Origin: Paenibacillus sp. RC334
Lineage (GTDB): Bacteria; Bacillota; Bacilli; Paenibacillales; Paenibacillaceae
DNA: 64,000 bases
NCBI RefSeq assembly: GCF_030034735.1
Contig: NZ_CP125370.1
Coordinates: 682,001 to 746,000 of the forward strand
Direction of reading: 5' to 3'
Of this stretch, positions 50,064 through 59,707 are shown piece by piece (position 1 is the first letter of the stretch; each line of letters opens with the position of its first letter). The notes under the pieces are model-generated. The model was not told where the DNA came from, searched no databases, and saw only the letters and a program-made list of their open reading frames with translations. A program made the position numbers and the translations under genes.

Positions 50064-51737
50064 TTGATGCATGCTGATAATAGATTACTCATTGCTGCTC
50101 TAGGCGGTGTTAATGAAATCGGGAAAAACATGTATTTCATCCAATACGATCAGGATATTGTCGTTATCGATTGTGGCTCCAAGTTTCCTGATGAGAACTT
50201 GCCTGGTATTGACCTCATTGTGCCAGATTTCACCTATTTACTGGAAAATAAAGATAAAGTCAAAGCGCTCATCGTGACTCATGGGCATGAGGATCACATC
50301 GGAGGTATTCCTTATTTACTGAAACAGATCAACATTCCCGTTTATGGGACAAAGCTCACCATCGAATTGATTAAGATAAAGCTAAAGGAGCATAACCTTT
50401 TACGTGATGCCGAGCTTCATCTTATAGATGCGAATTCAATCGTTCAAGCTGGCACGATCCAGGCCTCCTTTTTTACCACCGTCCACAGCATCCCTGATTG
50501 CTTGGGAGTCTTTTTTCAGACACCGGAAGGAAATGTGGTTCATACCGGGGATTTCAAATTCGATATGTCTCCCGTGAGCGGACCCTTTCCGGATCTTCAT
50601 CGAATGGCCGAAATTGGAAAACAGGGAGTTAAAGTGCTTCTTTCCGAAAGTACCAATGCTGAAAGACCGGGATTTACTCCTTCAGAACGTTTGGTTGGCG
50701 GGCATATTCTGGATGCGTTTGCTAGGGCAAAACAACAAGTATTTATTTCCACGTTCGCTTCCAATGTTAACCGTGTCCAGCAAGTCATTGACGCGGCTGT
50801 GGAAACGGGTCGCAAACTGGTTTTGCTCGGCCGGAGCATGATAAATGTTGTGTCTGTGGCTAAGGAGCTAGGCTTTTTGAGCATGCCCGAAGATCTGTTG
50901 ATTGAGGCGGAGGAAACAGAGAAGTTTCCTGCAGAAAAAATCGCAGTTTTATGTACCGGGAGTCAGGGAGAGCCGATGGCTGCACTGTCCCGGCTAGCCA
51001 ATTCGATGCATCGAAAAATTGAAATTTTGCCCGGGGATACCGTAATCATTGCCGCAGGAGCTATACCGGGGAATGAGCGGAATCTTGCCCAAGTGATTGA
51101 CAACCTATACGTGCTGGGCGCCCAAGTCATTTATGGATCAGGTAGCTCAACAGGGATGCATGTATCCGGTCATGGCAGCCAGGAAGAGCTGAAATTAATG
51201 TTGACCCTGATGAAACCTCAGTATTTGATTCCCGTGCATGGTGAATTCCGAATGCTGTATCAGCATCGTCTGTTAGCGGAATCTGTAGGGATTCCGAATG
51301 AAAATGTGTTTATTGTTCATAACGGTGACACCATTCAGATTGAAGAAGGAAGGGCATCCCTGGGGCCCAAAGTACCATCTGGCAACAGTCTAGTAGATGG
51401 GCTGATGACAGGTGATGTGGGTAATATTGTGCTACGAGACCGGAAAAAACTTTCTTCAGACGGAATGCTGATTATTGTTACGACTTTGAGCAAAAATGAG
51501 AAGCATATGCTCGCAATGCCAGAGGTCATTTCAAGGGGCTTTGTGTTTGTTAAGGATTCTGAAGTCCTCATGAACCAAATCCGCGAGACAATCATGTCAA
51601 CAGTGAACGAGTTAACAGAAATCGAAATGAGTCAGTGGGGTCTGATTAAGCAGATGTTAAAGGACAATGTTGGCCGATTTATTTACAGTCAGACCAAGAG
51701 AAGACCCATGATTTTACCTATCATTATTGAGATTTAG
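50064..51737 (+). CDS. rnj: Ribonuclease J
   Basis: 557 residues. Metallo-beta-lactamase core with THGHEDHIGGIPY (zinc ligands), then the beta-CASP domain (about 210-380, with STFASNVNRVQQVIDAA and LCTGSQGEPMAALSRLA), the final catalytic segment IPVHGEFRMLYQHRLLAESV, and the C-terminal dimer domain. It is a 5'-to-3' exonuclease and endonuclease for mRNA decay. AAGGAGG sits 8 bp before the TTG at 50064; an ATG follows directly. It has its own terminator and is not part of the upstream locus. Paenibacillus normally has RNase J elsewhere as well, so this may be the second paralogue. Confidence 0.9.
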   Translation: MMHADNRLLIAALGGVNEIGKNMYFIQYDQDIVVIDCGSKFPDENLPGIDLIVPDFTYLLENKDKVKALIVTHGHEDHIGGIPYLLKQINIPVYGTKLTIELIKIKLKEHNLLRDAELHLIDANSIVQAGTIQASFFTTVHSIPDCLGVFFQTPEGNVVHTGDFKFDMSPVSGPFPDLHRMAEIGKQGVKVLLSESTNAERPGFTPSERLVGGHILDAFARAKQQVFISTFASNVNRVQQVIDAAVETGRKLVLLGRSMINVVSVAKELGFLSMPEDLLIEAEETEKFPAEKIAVLCTGSQGEPMAALSRLANSMHRKIEILPGDTVIIAAGAIPGNERNLAQVIDNLYVLGAQVIYGSGSSTGMHVSGHGSQEELKLMLTLMKPQYLIPVHGEFRMLYQHRLLAESVGIPNENVFIVHNGDTIQIEEGRASLGPKVPSGNSLVDGLMTGDVGNIVLRDRKKLSSDGMLIIVTTLSKNEKHMLAMPEVISRGFVFVKDSEVLMNQIRETIMSTVNELTEIEMSQWGLIKQMLKDNVGRFIYSQTKRRPMILPIIIEI

Positions 51738-51774
51738 GAAACTGGCATGGATTTTGTTCATTACGCCATTAACC

Positions 51775-51820
51775 AAAAAAAGACTTGAATCAGTAACACC
51801 ACTGATTTAAGTCTTTTTTC
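51775..51820 (+). terminator. Terminator of RNase J gene
   Basis: Long stem AAAGACTT-AATCAGT / ACTGATT-AAGTCTTT with a 6-base loop and flanking A and T runs. Confidence 0.85.
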
Positions 51821-51884
51821 ATCTCCTTTTCCTACCTCCCCCAAAAAACGAGGATGCGGTGGCGGTATGCAGCGAAGCGGAGGA

Positions 51885-51922
51885 TTTGAATCTGAAGAAG
51901 CAACAGCGATCGTAAGATCAAA
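51885..51922. repeat. Palindromic intergenic repeat (copy 2)
   Basis: The stretch 51900-51922 is identical to 9560-9582, and TTTGAATCTG at 51885-51894 matches 9551-9560. Lies in the gap downstream of convergent genes. Confidence 0.5.
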
Positions 51923-51947
51923 GCCTACGCGCAGCGTCTCCACACTC

Positions 51948-53213
51948 CTACAGCATTTCGTTTAAAGCCGCCTGTGTTCCCGCCGTATGCCCCGTGGTAA
52001 ACGCCGCCGTAATATTATAGCCGCCCGTGTACCCGTGAATATCCAAAATCTCACCGCAGAAAAACAATCCCGGCATCAGCTTGGACTCCATCGTTTTCGG
52101 ATTGATTTCCTTCAAATTCACACCGCCTCCGGTAACGAACGCCTCCTTCAGAGAGAGCGTACCGTTCACGCGGATCGGAAATGCCTTGATTCGATGGGCT
52201 AGCTCCTGCCATTGCTGCTTCGGAATATGATCGTACGTCAAATCCTCACGCAGCTCGGTTTGCTGGAGCAGCAGCGGAATCAGGCGCTCCGGCAAATAAG
52301 GCTTGAGCACATTTTTAATTGCTTTTTTGGCATCGGCTGCCGCCAGCTCCAGTGTTTCGCGGTAGACTTCATCAGCATGCTTGTGAGGCTGCAAATCCAG
52401 AGTCAGCAGTACCGTGCTGGTCTTGTCCTTTTTCATTCCTTTTACGACAAACTGACTGCATCGCAAGGCGGAGGGGCCCGACAGGCCAAAGTGTGTAAAA
52501 ATCATGTCTCCCTCGTGGACGACGACCTTTTTTTGCTTCGCATTCCACACGGTCAGGCTGATGTTGCGCAAGGATAGCCCCTGTAGCTCCTTCGTCTGGA
52601 TAAACGTCTCACCTGACGTTAATGGAACCTCTGTTGGATACAGCTCGGTGATCGTATGTCCTGCTTGCTCGGCCCATGCGTAGCCGTCACCTTCCGAGCC
52701 TGTATGCGGAACAGATTTGCCACCGACCGCAACAATAACGTTGCAGCTGCGAAGGGTTTCCCCGGAACGCAGTCTTACCCCCGCAGTATGGCCTTCTTTG
52801 TAAAGAACCTCCTGTACGGGGCAACCCGTCCGAATGTCCACTCCTTGAGAACGAACCTTGTTGACCAAGGCATCGACAACTGTTTTGGCCTTATCCGTCA
52901 CCGGAAACATACGCCCGTTGTCTTCTTCCTTTAAGGCTATGCCCAGTTGTTCAAAAAAGGCGATAATATCCCGGTTGCCAAAAGCCGCCAGCGCACTGTG
53001 CAGAAAACGTCCATTGCCGGGGATGTGCCGGATCAACTCGTCCAGCTCTTTTGCATTCGTGACGTTGCAGCGCCCTCCACCGGAAATACCCAGCTTTCGT
53101 CCGAGCTTATTTCCTTTTTCGAGTAAAAGCACCTTGGCGCCCTCACCGCTGGCTGCCGCAGCGGCCATTAATCCGGCTGAGCCGCCTCCAATTACAATAA
53201 CGTCGTATGTCAT
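51948..53213 (-). CDS. HI0933/YhiN-family flavoprotein
   Basis: About 421 residues from the ATG at 53213 (GGAAGAGG before it). FAD-binding start MTYDVIVIGGGSAGLMAAAA, the family motif KLGISGGGRCNVTNAKE, and the C-terminal FAD segment GLFFCGEILDIHGYTGGYNI. This is the BaiN/YhiN type of NAD(P)/FAD-dependent oxidoreductase. The substrate is not established for most members. Confidence 0.9.
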   Translation of the reverse strand: MTYDVIVIGGGSAGLMAAAAASGEGAKVLLLEKGNKLGRKLGISGGGRCNVTNAKELDELIRHIPGNGRFLHSALAAFGNRDIIAFFEQLGIALKEEDNGRMFPVTDKAKTVVDALVNKVRSQGVDIRTGCPVQEVLYKEGHTAGVRLRSGETLRSCNVIVAVGGKSVPHTGSEGDGYAWAEQAGHTITELYPTEVPLTSGETFIQTKELQGLSLRNISLTVWNAKQKKVVVHEGDMIFTHFGLSGPSALRCSQFVVKGMKKDKTSTVLLTLDLQPHKHADEVYRETLELAAADAKKAIKNVLKPYLPERLIPLLLQQTELREDLTYDHIPKQQWQELAHRIKAFPIRVNGTLSLKEAFVTGGGVNLKEINPKTMESKLMPGLFFCGEILDIHGYTGGYNITAAFTTGHTAGTQAALNEML

Positions 53214-53279
53214 GAACCTCTTCCTTTTTGTTGAAAAATTTTTCGAAAACTCAAAATGGGGTAACAGGATTTTCATCAT

Positions 53280-53604
53280 ATCGTAATACCGTTACCTCAG
53301 ATACACATTATCGCTGTATTTCTGTATAAAGATATACCCTATCACAAGCTTGAGTATTCAATTGTATTTGCTCTAGAGTGCAATATATAGATGAACCAAA
53401 ATATCTCTGTCCATATATGGATAGTAGCAGTCATCATCTCTATTTTTCACGAAAATACGTAAAGACGTCAACTTCCTATCAATCTGTGTTTCGCAGATTT
53501 TGTCGTTCTATACCGGGATTTTAACACATATATTGTAATATATTGTAGCCTGTGCTTTAATTCAACTAACGGCGTCAAGGAAAGATGATGAGGGGGAGAA
53601 GTCC
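53280..53604. other. Intergenic region before the histidine kinase gene
   Basis: About 325 AT-rich bases between divergent genes. ATATATTGTAATATATTGTA near 53527-53546 could hold promoter elements. No gene or clear operator is seen. Confidence 0.4.
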
Positions 53605-55344
53605 TTGTTAATTGCGTTGAAGGAAAGTGTGCTTCAAGTTCTCCTTGCCGTGATGTCGGCGGGTTTTTTCTCTATATTAACGGATTATGGGGATAAGAAA
53701 AAGGTTTGGGGTGGCAATCTGCTTTCCGGATCTAATCAAAGGATCCTTTTTTGGTGTTGCTTGCCAGCCATATTGCTATGTTCGCTCTTTCAATATCAGT
53801 CTCCTTATGGCCTACCTTCCAATTTGGGGATTATCCCTCTCGCTGTTGGCATCATGTACGGCAGACGGCGCACCGCATTTATTCTTGCCGCTTCTGCGCT
53901 GGTCAGTGTTCTGATTATAGCCCAGTCTACGGCAATGTCGCCAATGTATGTGGGTACGGGTTTTATTCTTTTTCCTTTTATGCTGCTGTACGTCAAGTTC
54001 TTTCAAAGAGGAACATTGTTGGACAAAAAACTTCTTATTTCTGCCTATGTTGCGGCTGATATGCTGTTAAAGGCGTTATTCCCGCTATTGTGGGGCAAAC
54101 AGGATGTTTGGGTATATGTTCCTGATCTCCTTACGACACTTTGGAACATTGCAGCAGGTGTGCTGGCAAGCTTTTTGGTCGTCAGTCTGATGCAAAATGC
54201 CTTCGAGAAGCTGGCGTTGCGGCGGGATGTGACCGAGTTTACGAGCAAATATTTAATTGAAGCCGATAAGCTGCGTCAAGTTATGGATCTGATGCCGTTA
54301 GCTCTAGTCACTCTGGACAGCGAAGAACGGGTTATACATATGAACAAAACGATGCTGGAACTCTATCGGGACGTCGATCCGTTTATTACGCTCCCTGAGG
54401 TGGTGGGGCGTCCTTTGACATCGCTGTTGGGTTTTAACACTGTACCAGTGGTCAATGAGCGGGTTGCGAGGGCCCTTGAAGGAGAGGCGGGTGCTGATTT
54501 TATAAATGTGCCTCCCAAAGTGTTTTTCTCAAGCTTCCTTCCCATTCGTGATAAACATGTAAGCAAAACGACAGGTGTCATTATCGCCTTGCAGGACATT
54601 ACAGAGCTGGAGACACTGCGCAGCGAGTTGGGCAATTTCGAGAGGCTTAGTCTGGTCGGACAGATGGCGGCGGGCATTACTCATGAAATACGCAATCCGA
54701 TGGCGGTTGTGCGAGGATTTTTACAGCTCATGCGCGAAAAGAGTCCCGACTCCCTCGGTCACTACTACCGTATTGTGATGGAGGAGCTGGACCGGGCGAA
54801 TGGAATTATTAACGATTTTCTGTCACTTGCCCAGAACCGAATTGTCGAGAAGGAACAATGCCATCTGCATGATATTATCCGTGAACTCACTCCTCTGCTG
54901 TGGGCAGATGCCAATCTGAGAGGACAGACGATCGAGCTGAAGCTGGAGGATCATGTCGCAATGCTGCATTTGAACTCTAAGGAAATGAAGCAATTGCTGC
55001 TCAATCTGTCGCGTAATGCGATGGAGGCTATGGGGGATAAAGGTGTGCTGACGATTTCAACGCATGAAGAGGGCGATTTTGTGGAGCTGGAAGTGAAGGA
55101 CACGGGTCCCGGTATTCCGCAAAATCAGCTTGAAAAGCTGTTCCAGCCTTTTTACACGACCAAAACGAAAGGTACAGGTCTGGGCCTGGCATTATGCCAA
55201 AGTATTGTAGAGCGTCATCACGGTACGATTGCCGTAGATTCGGTGGAGGGAATGGGAACGCAGTTTAAAGTTCGATTGCGCAGAACCATTCCAACTCACA
55301 GGGATCATTCTGAATCACCTTCCATGAATTCCATACAGAAATAA
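53605..55344 (+). CDS. Sporulation-type sensor histidine kinase (KinB/KinD-like)
   Basis: 579 residues, TTG start after GGGGGAGAAG. Residues about 1-195: six transmembrane helices of a membrane sensor. About 215-330: PAS domain (LRQVMDLMPLALVTLDSEER). About 345-410: HisKA with phosphorylated His in MAAGITHEIRNPMAVVRGFL. About 450-565: HATPase (NLSRNAMEAMG, DTGPGIP, TGLGLALCQS). No response regulator is adjacent, which is typical of orphan Bacillus kinases that feed the Spo0 phosphorelay. Confidence 0.9.
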   Translation: MLIALKESVLQVLLAVMSAGFFSILTDYGDKKKVWGGNLLSGSNQRILFWCCLPAILLCSLFQYQSPYGLPSNLGIIPLAVGIMYGRRRTAFILAASALVSVLIIAQSTAMSPMYVGTGFILFPFMLLYVKFFQRGTLLDKKLLISAYVAADMLLKALFPLLWGKQDVWVYVPDLLTTLWNIAAGVLASFLVVSLMQNAFEKLALRRDVTEFTSKYLIEADKLRQVMDLMPLALVTLDSEERVIHMNKTMLELYRDVDPFITLPEVVGRPLTSLLGFNTVPVVNERVARALEGEAGADFINVPPKVFFSSFLPIRDKHVSKTTGVIIALQDITELETLRSELGNFERLSLVGQMAAGITHEIRNPMAVVRGFLQLMREKSPDSLGHYYRIVMEELDRANGIINDFLSLAQNRIVEKEQCHLHDIIRELTPLLWADANLRGQTIELKLEDHVAMLHLNSKEMKQLLLNLSRNAMEAMGDKGVLTISTHEEGDFVELEVKDTGPGIPQNQLEKLFQPFYTTKTKGTGLGLALCQSIVERHHGTIAVDSVEGMGTQFKVRLRRTIPTHRDHSESPSMNSIQK

Positions 55345-55487
55345 TTGTACAAATATATGTCTGGATTTTTTGCAAATTGCGTGAAAAAGATTGTATAATA
55401 AAGATTAGACGTCCATGTCTTTAACACGGCAGAGGCTGAAATTAAGCAACGTAATATACATGATTTTTCGAAAAGGAGTGAACGAAT

Positions 55488-55922
55488 ATGTCGATGTCTT
55501 TTGATCAATATATGAGAGATTCTGTTCAGCCGATGCGCGAAGAACTGACAAGTCTCGGAATTCAGGAGCTGCGTACTCCGGAAGATGTGGAGGCCAAGCT
55601 GCCTGATGCCAAAGGTACAGTGCTGGTCGTTGTGAACTCGGTATGCGGTTGTGCCGCAGGTCAATGCCGTCCGGGTGTAGCCGAAGCGCTGAAGCATGAT
55701 ATTACACCGGATCATCTGTACACGGTTTTTGCTGGTCAGGATAAGGAAGCAACGGCGAAGGCACGCGAATTTTTCGCACCGTATCCGCCATCTTCTCCTT
55801 CGATCGCGCTGTTGAAGGACGGCGAACTGGTTCACTTCATCGAGCGTCATCAGGTGGAGGATCGTTCGTCAGATCAAATCGCTGCTGATTTGACCAGTGC
55901 ATTTGACCGTTTTTGCCGGTAA
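55488..55922 (+). CDS. brxB: Bacilliredoxin (BrxA/BrxB family)
   Basis: 144 residues. The YphP/YqiW family motif CGC is in VNSVCGCAAGQCRPGV; the first Cys attacks bacillithiol-protein mixed disulfides. Length and sequence match the family throughout (FDQYMRDSVQPMREELTSLG, YPPSSPSIALLKDGELVHFI). AAAGGAG before the ATG. It removes bacillithiol from oxidised proteins after stress. brxB rather than brxA is a preference only. Confidence 0.92.
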   Translation: MSMSFDQYMRDSVQPMREELTSLGIQELRTPEDVEAKLPDAKGTVLVVVNSVCGCAAGQCRPGVAEALKHDITPDHLYTVFAGQDKEATAKAREFFAPYPPSSPSIALLKDGELVHFIERHQVEDRSSDQIAADLTSAFDRFCR

Positions 55923-55936
55923 AACAGCTCAAGCTA

Positions 55937-55977
55937 GGCCCCGCATTTTTCGCTTGCGAAACTTGCCGGGGCTTTTG
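55937..55977 (+). terminator. Terminator of the bacilliredoxin gene
   Basis: GCCCCG-CA / TG-CCGGGGC stem followed by TTTT. Confidence 0.65.
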
Positions 55978-56023
55978 CATGTTGGCTTATGAAGGAAATT
56001 CCTAAAAAAGAGGTGCTTATCTG

Positions 56024-56833
56024 ATGAGTTTGCAGGAACAGATTATTGCTGAATTGGGAGTACAACCTACCATTAACGTAGAGGCTGAGGTCCGCAAGCG
56101 TGTGGATTTCCTCAAGACGTATGTCACGAAAACGGGAAGCAAGGGTCTGCTGATCGCCATCAGTGGCGGGATCGACAGTGCCGTAGCGGCTGCCTTGTGC
56201 AAACAGGCTACGGATGAGCTGACGCAGGAGCAAGGCGAAGAGTACAAAACGCTTGGAGTATTTCAGCCGTATGGCAAGCAGGAAGATATCGAGCACAGCT
56301 ACGCAGTAGCCAAAGCGTTTGACCTGAAATATGCTGGGGAAACGAACATTCAGGAAGCGGTGGACAAGGTTGCCGTGGAAGTAGAGCATTCGTTGAAGGA
56401 TATCGGTCTTGAGCGTTCCATTACTCCGCAAGTGAGAGGGAATGTGAAGGCGAGAACACGTATGGTGGTTCAGTACGCGCTTGCGAATGAGCTGAATCTG
56501 CTCGTTGTGGGTACGGATCATGCCTCGGAAGCCATCACAGGCTTTTATACCAAATGGGGCGATGGTGCCGTTGATATTACGCCGCTCAGCACGCTGAACA
56601 AACGTCAGGTGCGTTTGCTGGCCAGTTATCTGGGAGTTCCGCAGGCCATTCTGGACAAAGCCCCTACAGCGGGATTGTGGGAAGGCCAGACGGATGAAAA
56701 AGAACTGGGTATCTCTTACGAAGCGAACAGCGACTATCTGGAAGGCAAGGAAATTGATCCGGCGGCACGTGAAAAGCTGGAAAGCTTCTTCACACGCACA
56801 GCGCATAAGCGGACAAGCATCCCAGGCATTTAA
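56024..56833 (+). CDS. nadE: NH3-dependent NAD synthetase
   Basis: 269 residues, the normal length of the short NadE. ATP-pyrophosphatase loop AISGGIDSAVAAALCKQ, then GNVKARTRMVVQYALANELN, VVGTDHASEAITGFYTKWGD and PTAGLWEGQTDEKELGISYE. It makes NAD from nicotinate adenine dinucleotide, ammonia and ATP. Single gene ended by a bidirectional hairpin. Confidence 0.96.
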   Translation: MSLQEQIIAELGVQPTINVEAEVRKRVDFLKTYVTKTGSKGLLIAISGGIDSAVAAALCKQATDELTQEQGEEYKTLGVFQPYGKQEDIEHSYAVAKAFDLKYAGETNIQEAVDKVAVEVEHSLKDIGLERSITPQVRGNVKARTRMVVQYALANELNLLVVGTDHASEAITGFYTKWGDGAVDITPLSTLNKRQVRLLASYLGVPQAILDKAPTAGLWEGQTDEKELGISYEANSDYLEGKEIDPAAREKLESFFTRTAHKRTSIPGI

Positions 56834-56868
56834 GCAGCGAACAATTATGGAATTGTAAAATAATAATG

Positions 56869-56893
56869 CGGCGATCCGCCCGGCGGATCGCCG
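56869..56893. terminator. Bidirectional hairpin between nadE and hydrolase gene
   Basis: Twelve-base arms CGGCGATCCGCC / GGCGGATCGCCG with almost no loop, between convergent genes. T tract weak. Confidence 0.6.
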
Positions 56894-56917
56894 TTTGTAT
56901 TAACGGCAGGGTATAGC

Positions 56918-57745
56918 TTAATTGGTAATCCATTCAATGAAGCGGCGGGTTTCGGTAATCGCCTGATCCAGCGGAAGGCTGCTTCCCTGGAAAGGGTGAA
57001 CGGTATTGAAGGTATGATTGCCCCCTTGAATTTGTACCCATTCAATATCAGGACGAACTGAGGTAAGCAGGGCAGAGCCTTCACGCAGGCGTTTGGAATC
57101 ATCGGTACCTTGAATGAGTACGGCAGGCAGATGGCTGTCTTTAAGCCTGTCCACGATGGCAAAGCGTTGGCGATTTTGCTCCAGATCTTCCAAAATAACA
57201 AGATCCAGCGGAAGCTGCTGTCCTGTTCTGGCGTTTGGTACGTAGCTGCGGCCCTTGGTCCGCATTTCTTCTTTTTGCGGCAAGGTGAACAGGTCCAGGT
57301 CAGTCACGCCATTCCATGAAATGACGCCTGAAACCTCGTCCGGATGATCCAGCGCATATATAAAACAGCTTCCCGCACCTCGGCTGTGTCCTAACAGAAA
57401 CAACGGCAGTTCTCTGAACTCGTGGCGTGCTCTCAGATTTGTCAGCAATACGTCCAAATCCTCTTGTTCCCGGCTGTAGGTGTTCTGTGCGAACTTTTCC
57501 AGCTCGGTAAAATTCGTTAGATCCTCACCTATGCCGTTATGTGAAAAGTTGAAGGTTACGACATGGTTGTCTGTGCTCAAGGCTTCTGCTATATAGGGGA
57601 ACATGCCCCAATCCTTGAAGCCCTTATAGCCGTGAGCGATGACGAGCAAGCTTTTGGCTGTATTTTTGGCGGGAAACCAGGAAGCCCGGATTACCGCTTC
57701 TGTTCCTGCTTCCGTACCTGCTTCAATAACGAGTGATTCTGACAT
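56918..57745 (-). CDS. Alpha/beta hydrolase
   Basis: 275 residues. Nucleophile elbow GHSRGAG (LFLLGHSRGAGSCFIYALDH), Asp region VLIQGTDDSKRLREGSALLT and final His in IQGGNHTFNTVHPF complete the triad. An oxyanion strand is seen at LLVIAHGYKGFKDWG. Resembles dienelactone hydrolase/BAAT-like or prolyl-oligopeptidase-like esterases. AAAGGAAGGA precedes the ATG. Substrate unknown. Confidence 0.87.
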   Translation of the reverse strand: MSESLVIEAGTEAGTEAVIRASWFPAKNTAKSLLVIAHGYKGFKDWGMFPYIAEALSTDNHVVTFNFSHNGIGEDLTNFTELEKFAQNTYSREQEDLDVLLTNLRARHEFRELPLFLLGHSRGAGSCFIYALDHPDEVSGVISWNGVTDLDLFTLPQKEEMRTKGRSYVPNARTGQQLPLDLVILEDLEQNRQRFAIVDRLKDSHLPAVLIQGTDDSKRLREGSALLTSVRPDIEWVQIQGGNHTFNTVHPFQGSSLPLDQAITETRRFIEWITN

Positions 57746-57923
57746 TCTATCCTTCCTTTCTACGGGAATTTTAAATGGGCATATAAGCTAAATCAACATT
57801 CGCAAATAGCCTCTCTTATTTTAACATATTTTGGTGCTGCTTTTACGGCTTTGTGACTCGCCATGATGTGGACACGCTGTTACAATAGGGGCAGTAAAGT
57901 ATAAAAGGACGGGGAATACCCAA

Positions 57924-58328
57924 ATGATCTACGGAATCGGACATGATGTGCTGGAAATAAGCCGGATGGCTGACATATTGGCAGGTAAATATGCAGACGC
58001 GTTTTTGAATCGGGTGTTGACACCGGCTGAACGCGACCTTGCTGTGGAGCGAAGGGGCAGGCTGGCGGAGTTTGTAGCAGGGCGCTTTGCCGCGAAGGAA
58101 GCGATAACGAAAGCCTTTGGCTGCGGAATCGGGCAGATCATCGGGTTCGGCGATATGGATATTTTACCGGAGCTTGGGGGCAAGCCAGCGGTTTATTTGT
58201 CTGCCCCTGCGTGGGACAGACTGGGGCTGCCGGGTGCGGGCGGCTCGGATTACAGCATTCACCTGAGTATTACACATCAACCCAACATTGCCTCTGCTTT
58301 TGTGATTGTTGAATATAAGGAGACGTGA
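57924..58328 (+). CDS. acpS: Holo-[acyl-carrier-protein] synthase
   Basis: 134 residues. Magnesium-binding MIYGIGHDVLEISRM and FAAKEAITKAFGCGIGQI are the AcpS signatures. It transfers 4'-phosphopantetheine from CoA to acyl carrier protein. The mutY gene starts just after it, so the two are one operon. Confidence 0.95.
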   Translation: MIYGIGHDVLEISRMADILAGKYADAFLNRVLTPAERDLAVERRGRLAEFVAGRFAAKEAITKAFGCGIGQIIGFGDMDILPELGGKPAVYLSAPAWDRLGLPGAGGSDYSIHLSITHQPNIASAFVIVEYKET

Positions 58329-58332
58329 TGTG

Positions 58333-59571
58333 ATGACTACCCATACATTGGAACAAAAACGTTATTTCAGCTTCGAACTGCTGAATTGGTATACACGAAG
58401 CAAGCGGGATTTGCCGTGGCGCCGCCACCGGAATCCTTTTTACATCTGGATCTCGGAAATTATGCTTCAGCAGACGCGTGTCGATACGGTGATTCCGTAT
58501 TTTAACCGCTTTATTGCACGCTTTCCGACGATTGAGGCGCTGGCGGAAGCACCTGAGGAGGATGTACTTAAGTTGTGGGAAGGGCTAGGATATTATTCAC
58601 GGGCCCGGAATTTGCAAACGGCGGCGAAACAAGTGGTTGAGCTTCACGGCGGAGAGGTGCCGGATGATACGCAAGCTGTCGCCGCTCTGAAAGGCGTAGG
58701 TCCATATACGACGGGAGCGATTATGAGCATCGCCTTCAATCGGCCGGAGCCTGCTGTGGACGGTAATGTGATGCGGGTGCTGTCGCGCTATTTCCTGATT
58801 GAAGAGGATATTATGAAGGGCAGCACGCGAGCGCATATGGAAAGTCTGGTAAGGGAGCTGATCCCCGAAGGGAGAGCCTCCGACTTCAATCAGGCGTTGA
58901 TGGAGCTGGGTGCCCTGGTCTGCACGCCGAAGTCGCCCCATTGCCTGACCTGCCCGGTCATGGAGCATTGCTCGGGCCGATTGGCAGGACGTGAGGAGAC
59001 GCTGCCGGTCAAGACGAAGGCGAAGCCGCCGCGGCTGGAGCCGCGTTCCGTCGCCCTCATCGAGGGCAGCGGCGGCGCGAATGCAGGCCGCCTGCTCGTG
59101 CGTCAGCGCCCGGCCAAGGGCCTGCTGGCCCGCATGTGGGAGCTGCCGCACGAGCTTGTCGGGCCGGAGGGCTATAACGGCCCGGTGCCGGATGAGCCGG
59201 CCATGGATCACCTGGCGGCTCATTTGCTGGCGGAGGGCGTGCTTGCCCGTCCGGTGCGGTTCGTACGTGAGGCGGAGCACACGTTCAGTCACATTCACTG
59301 GAACCTGCGTGTGTTCCAGTGTGAAGAGGTCGCCAGCCCTGCCGGGGAGGCGGGCGGACAGTCGCTGGCTGCTGAGCAGCGGGCAGGCTACAGCACCGAC
59401 GGTGCGAAGCCGGGTGCGCTGATTGCGCTGGCGGAGCAGGAGGAGCGCTCAGCGCCACCTGCGGGGTACCGCTGGATCAGCGAGGCCGATATGGACACCT
59501 TGGCGTTTCCCAAGGTGTTCCTCGATCTGATCACCGAATATTTTGCAAAGCAAAAAGGGACCTTGGTGTAG
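58333..59571 (+). CDS. mutY: A/G-specific adenine DNA glycosylase
   Basis: About 412 residues from the ATG at 58333 (AAGGAGA upstream). HhH-GPD core: WRRHRNPFYIWISEIMLQQT with the catalytic Glu, LKGVGPYTTGAIMSIAFNRP with the Asp (VDGNVMR). [4Fe-4S] ligands in CTPKSPHCLTCPVMEHC. C-terminal NUDIX-like domain for 8-oxoG recognition. The region 59,340-59,460 inserts a low-complexity segment (GEAGGQSLAAEQRAG). It removes A opposite 8-oxoG. Confidence 0.95.
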   Translation: MTTHTLEQKRYFSFELLNWYTRSKRDLPWRRHRNPFYIWISEIMLQQTRVDTVIPYFNRFIARFPTIEALAEAPEEDVLKLWEGLGYYSRARNLQTAAKQVVELHGGEVPDDTQAVAALKGVGPYTTGAIMSIAFNRPEPAVDGNVMRVLSRYFLIEEDIMKGSTRAHMESLVRELIPEGRASDFNQALMELGALVCTPKSPHCLTCPVMEHCSGRLAGREETLPVKTKAKPPRLEPRSVALIEGSGGANAGRLLVRQRPAKGLLARMWELPHELVGPEGYNGPVPDEPAMDHLAAHLLAEGVLARPVRFVREAEHTFSHIHWNLRVFQCEEVASPAGEAGGQSLAAEQRAGYSTDGAKPGALIALAEQEERSAPPAGYRWISEADMDTLAFPKVFLDLITEYFAKQKGTLV

Positions 59572-59576
59572 GTCCC

Positions 59577-59611
59577 CAAGCTGTCGGGAGAAGTCCTGGC
59601 AGCTTTTTTTT
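59577..59611 (+). terminator. Terminator of the acpS-mutY operon
   Basis: AAGCTG-C / G-CAGCTT stem followed by a run of nine T's. Confidence 0.85.
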
Positions 59612-59707
59612 GTTCTTTTTTCATTCAGTCCGACATCTCATTTAAATAACGATACATTTAGGCAGTGCCTATCCATGGTGTAGCTGAGTGTGCAGCGAAG
59701 GATTTAT

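Noticed and set aside
58597..59422. Open frames opposite and alongside mutY
   Set aside because: GC-rich shadow frames without RBS or recognisable domains.
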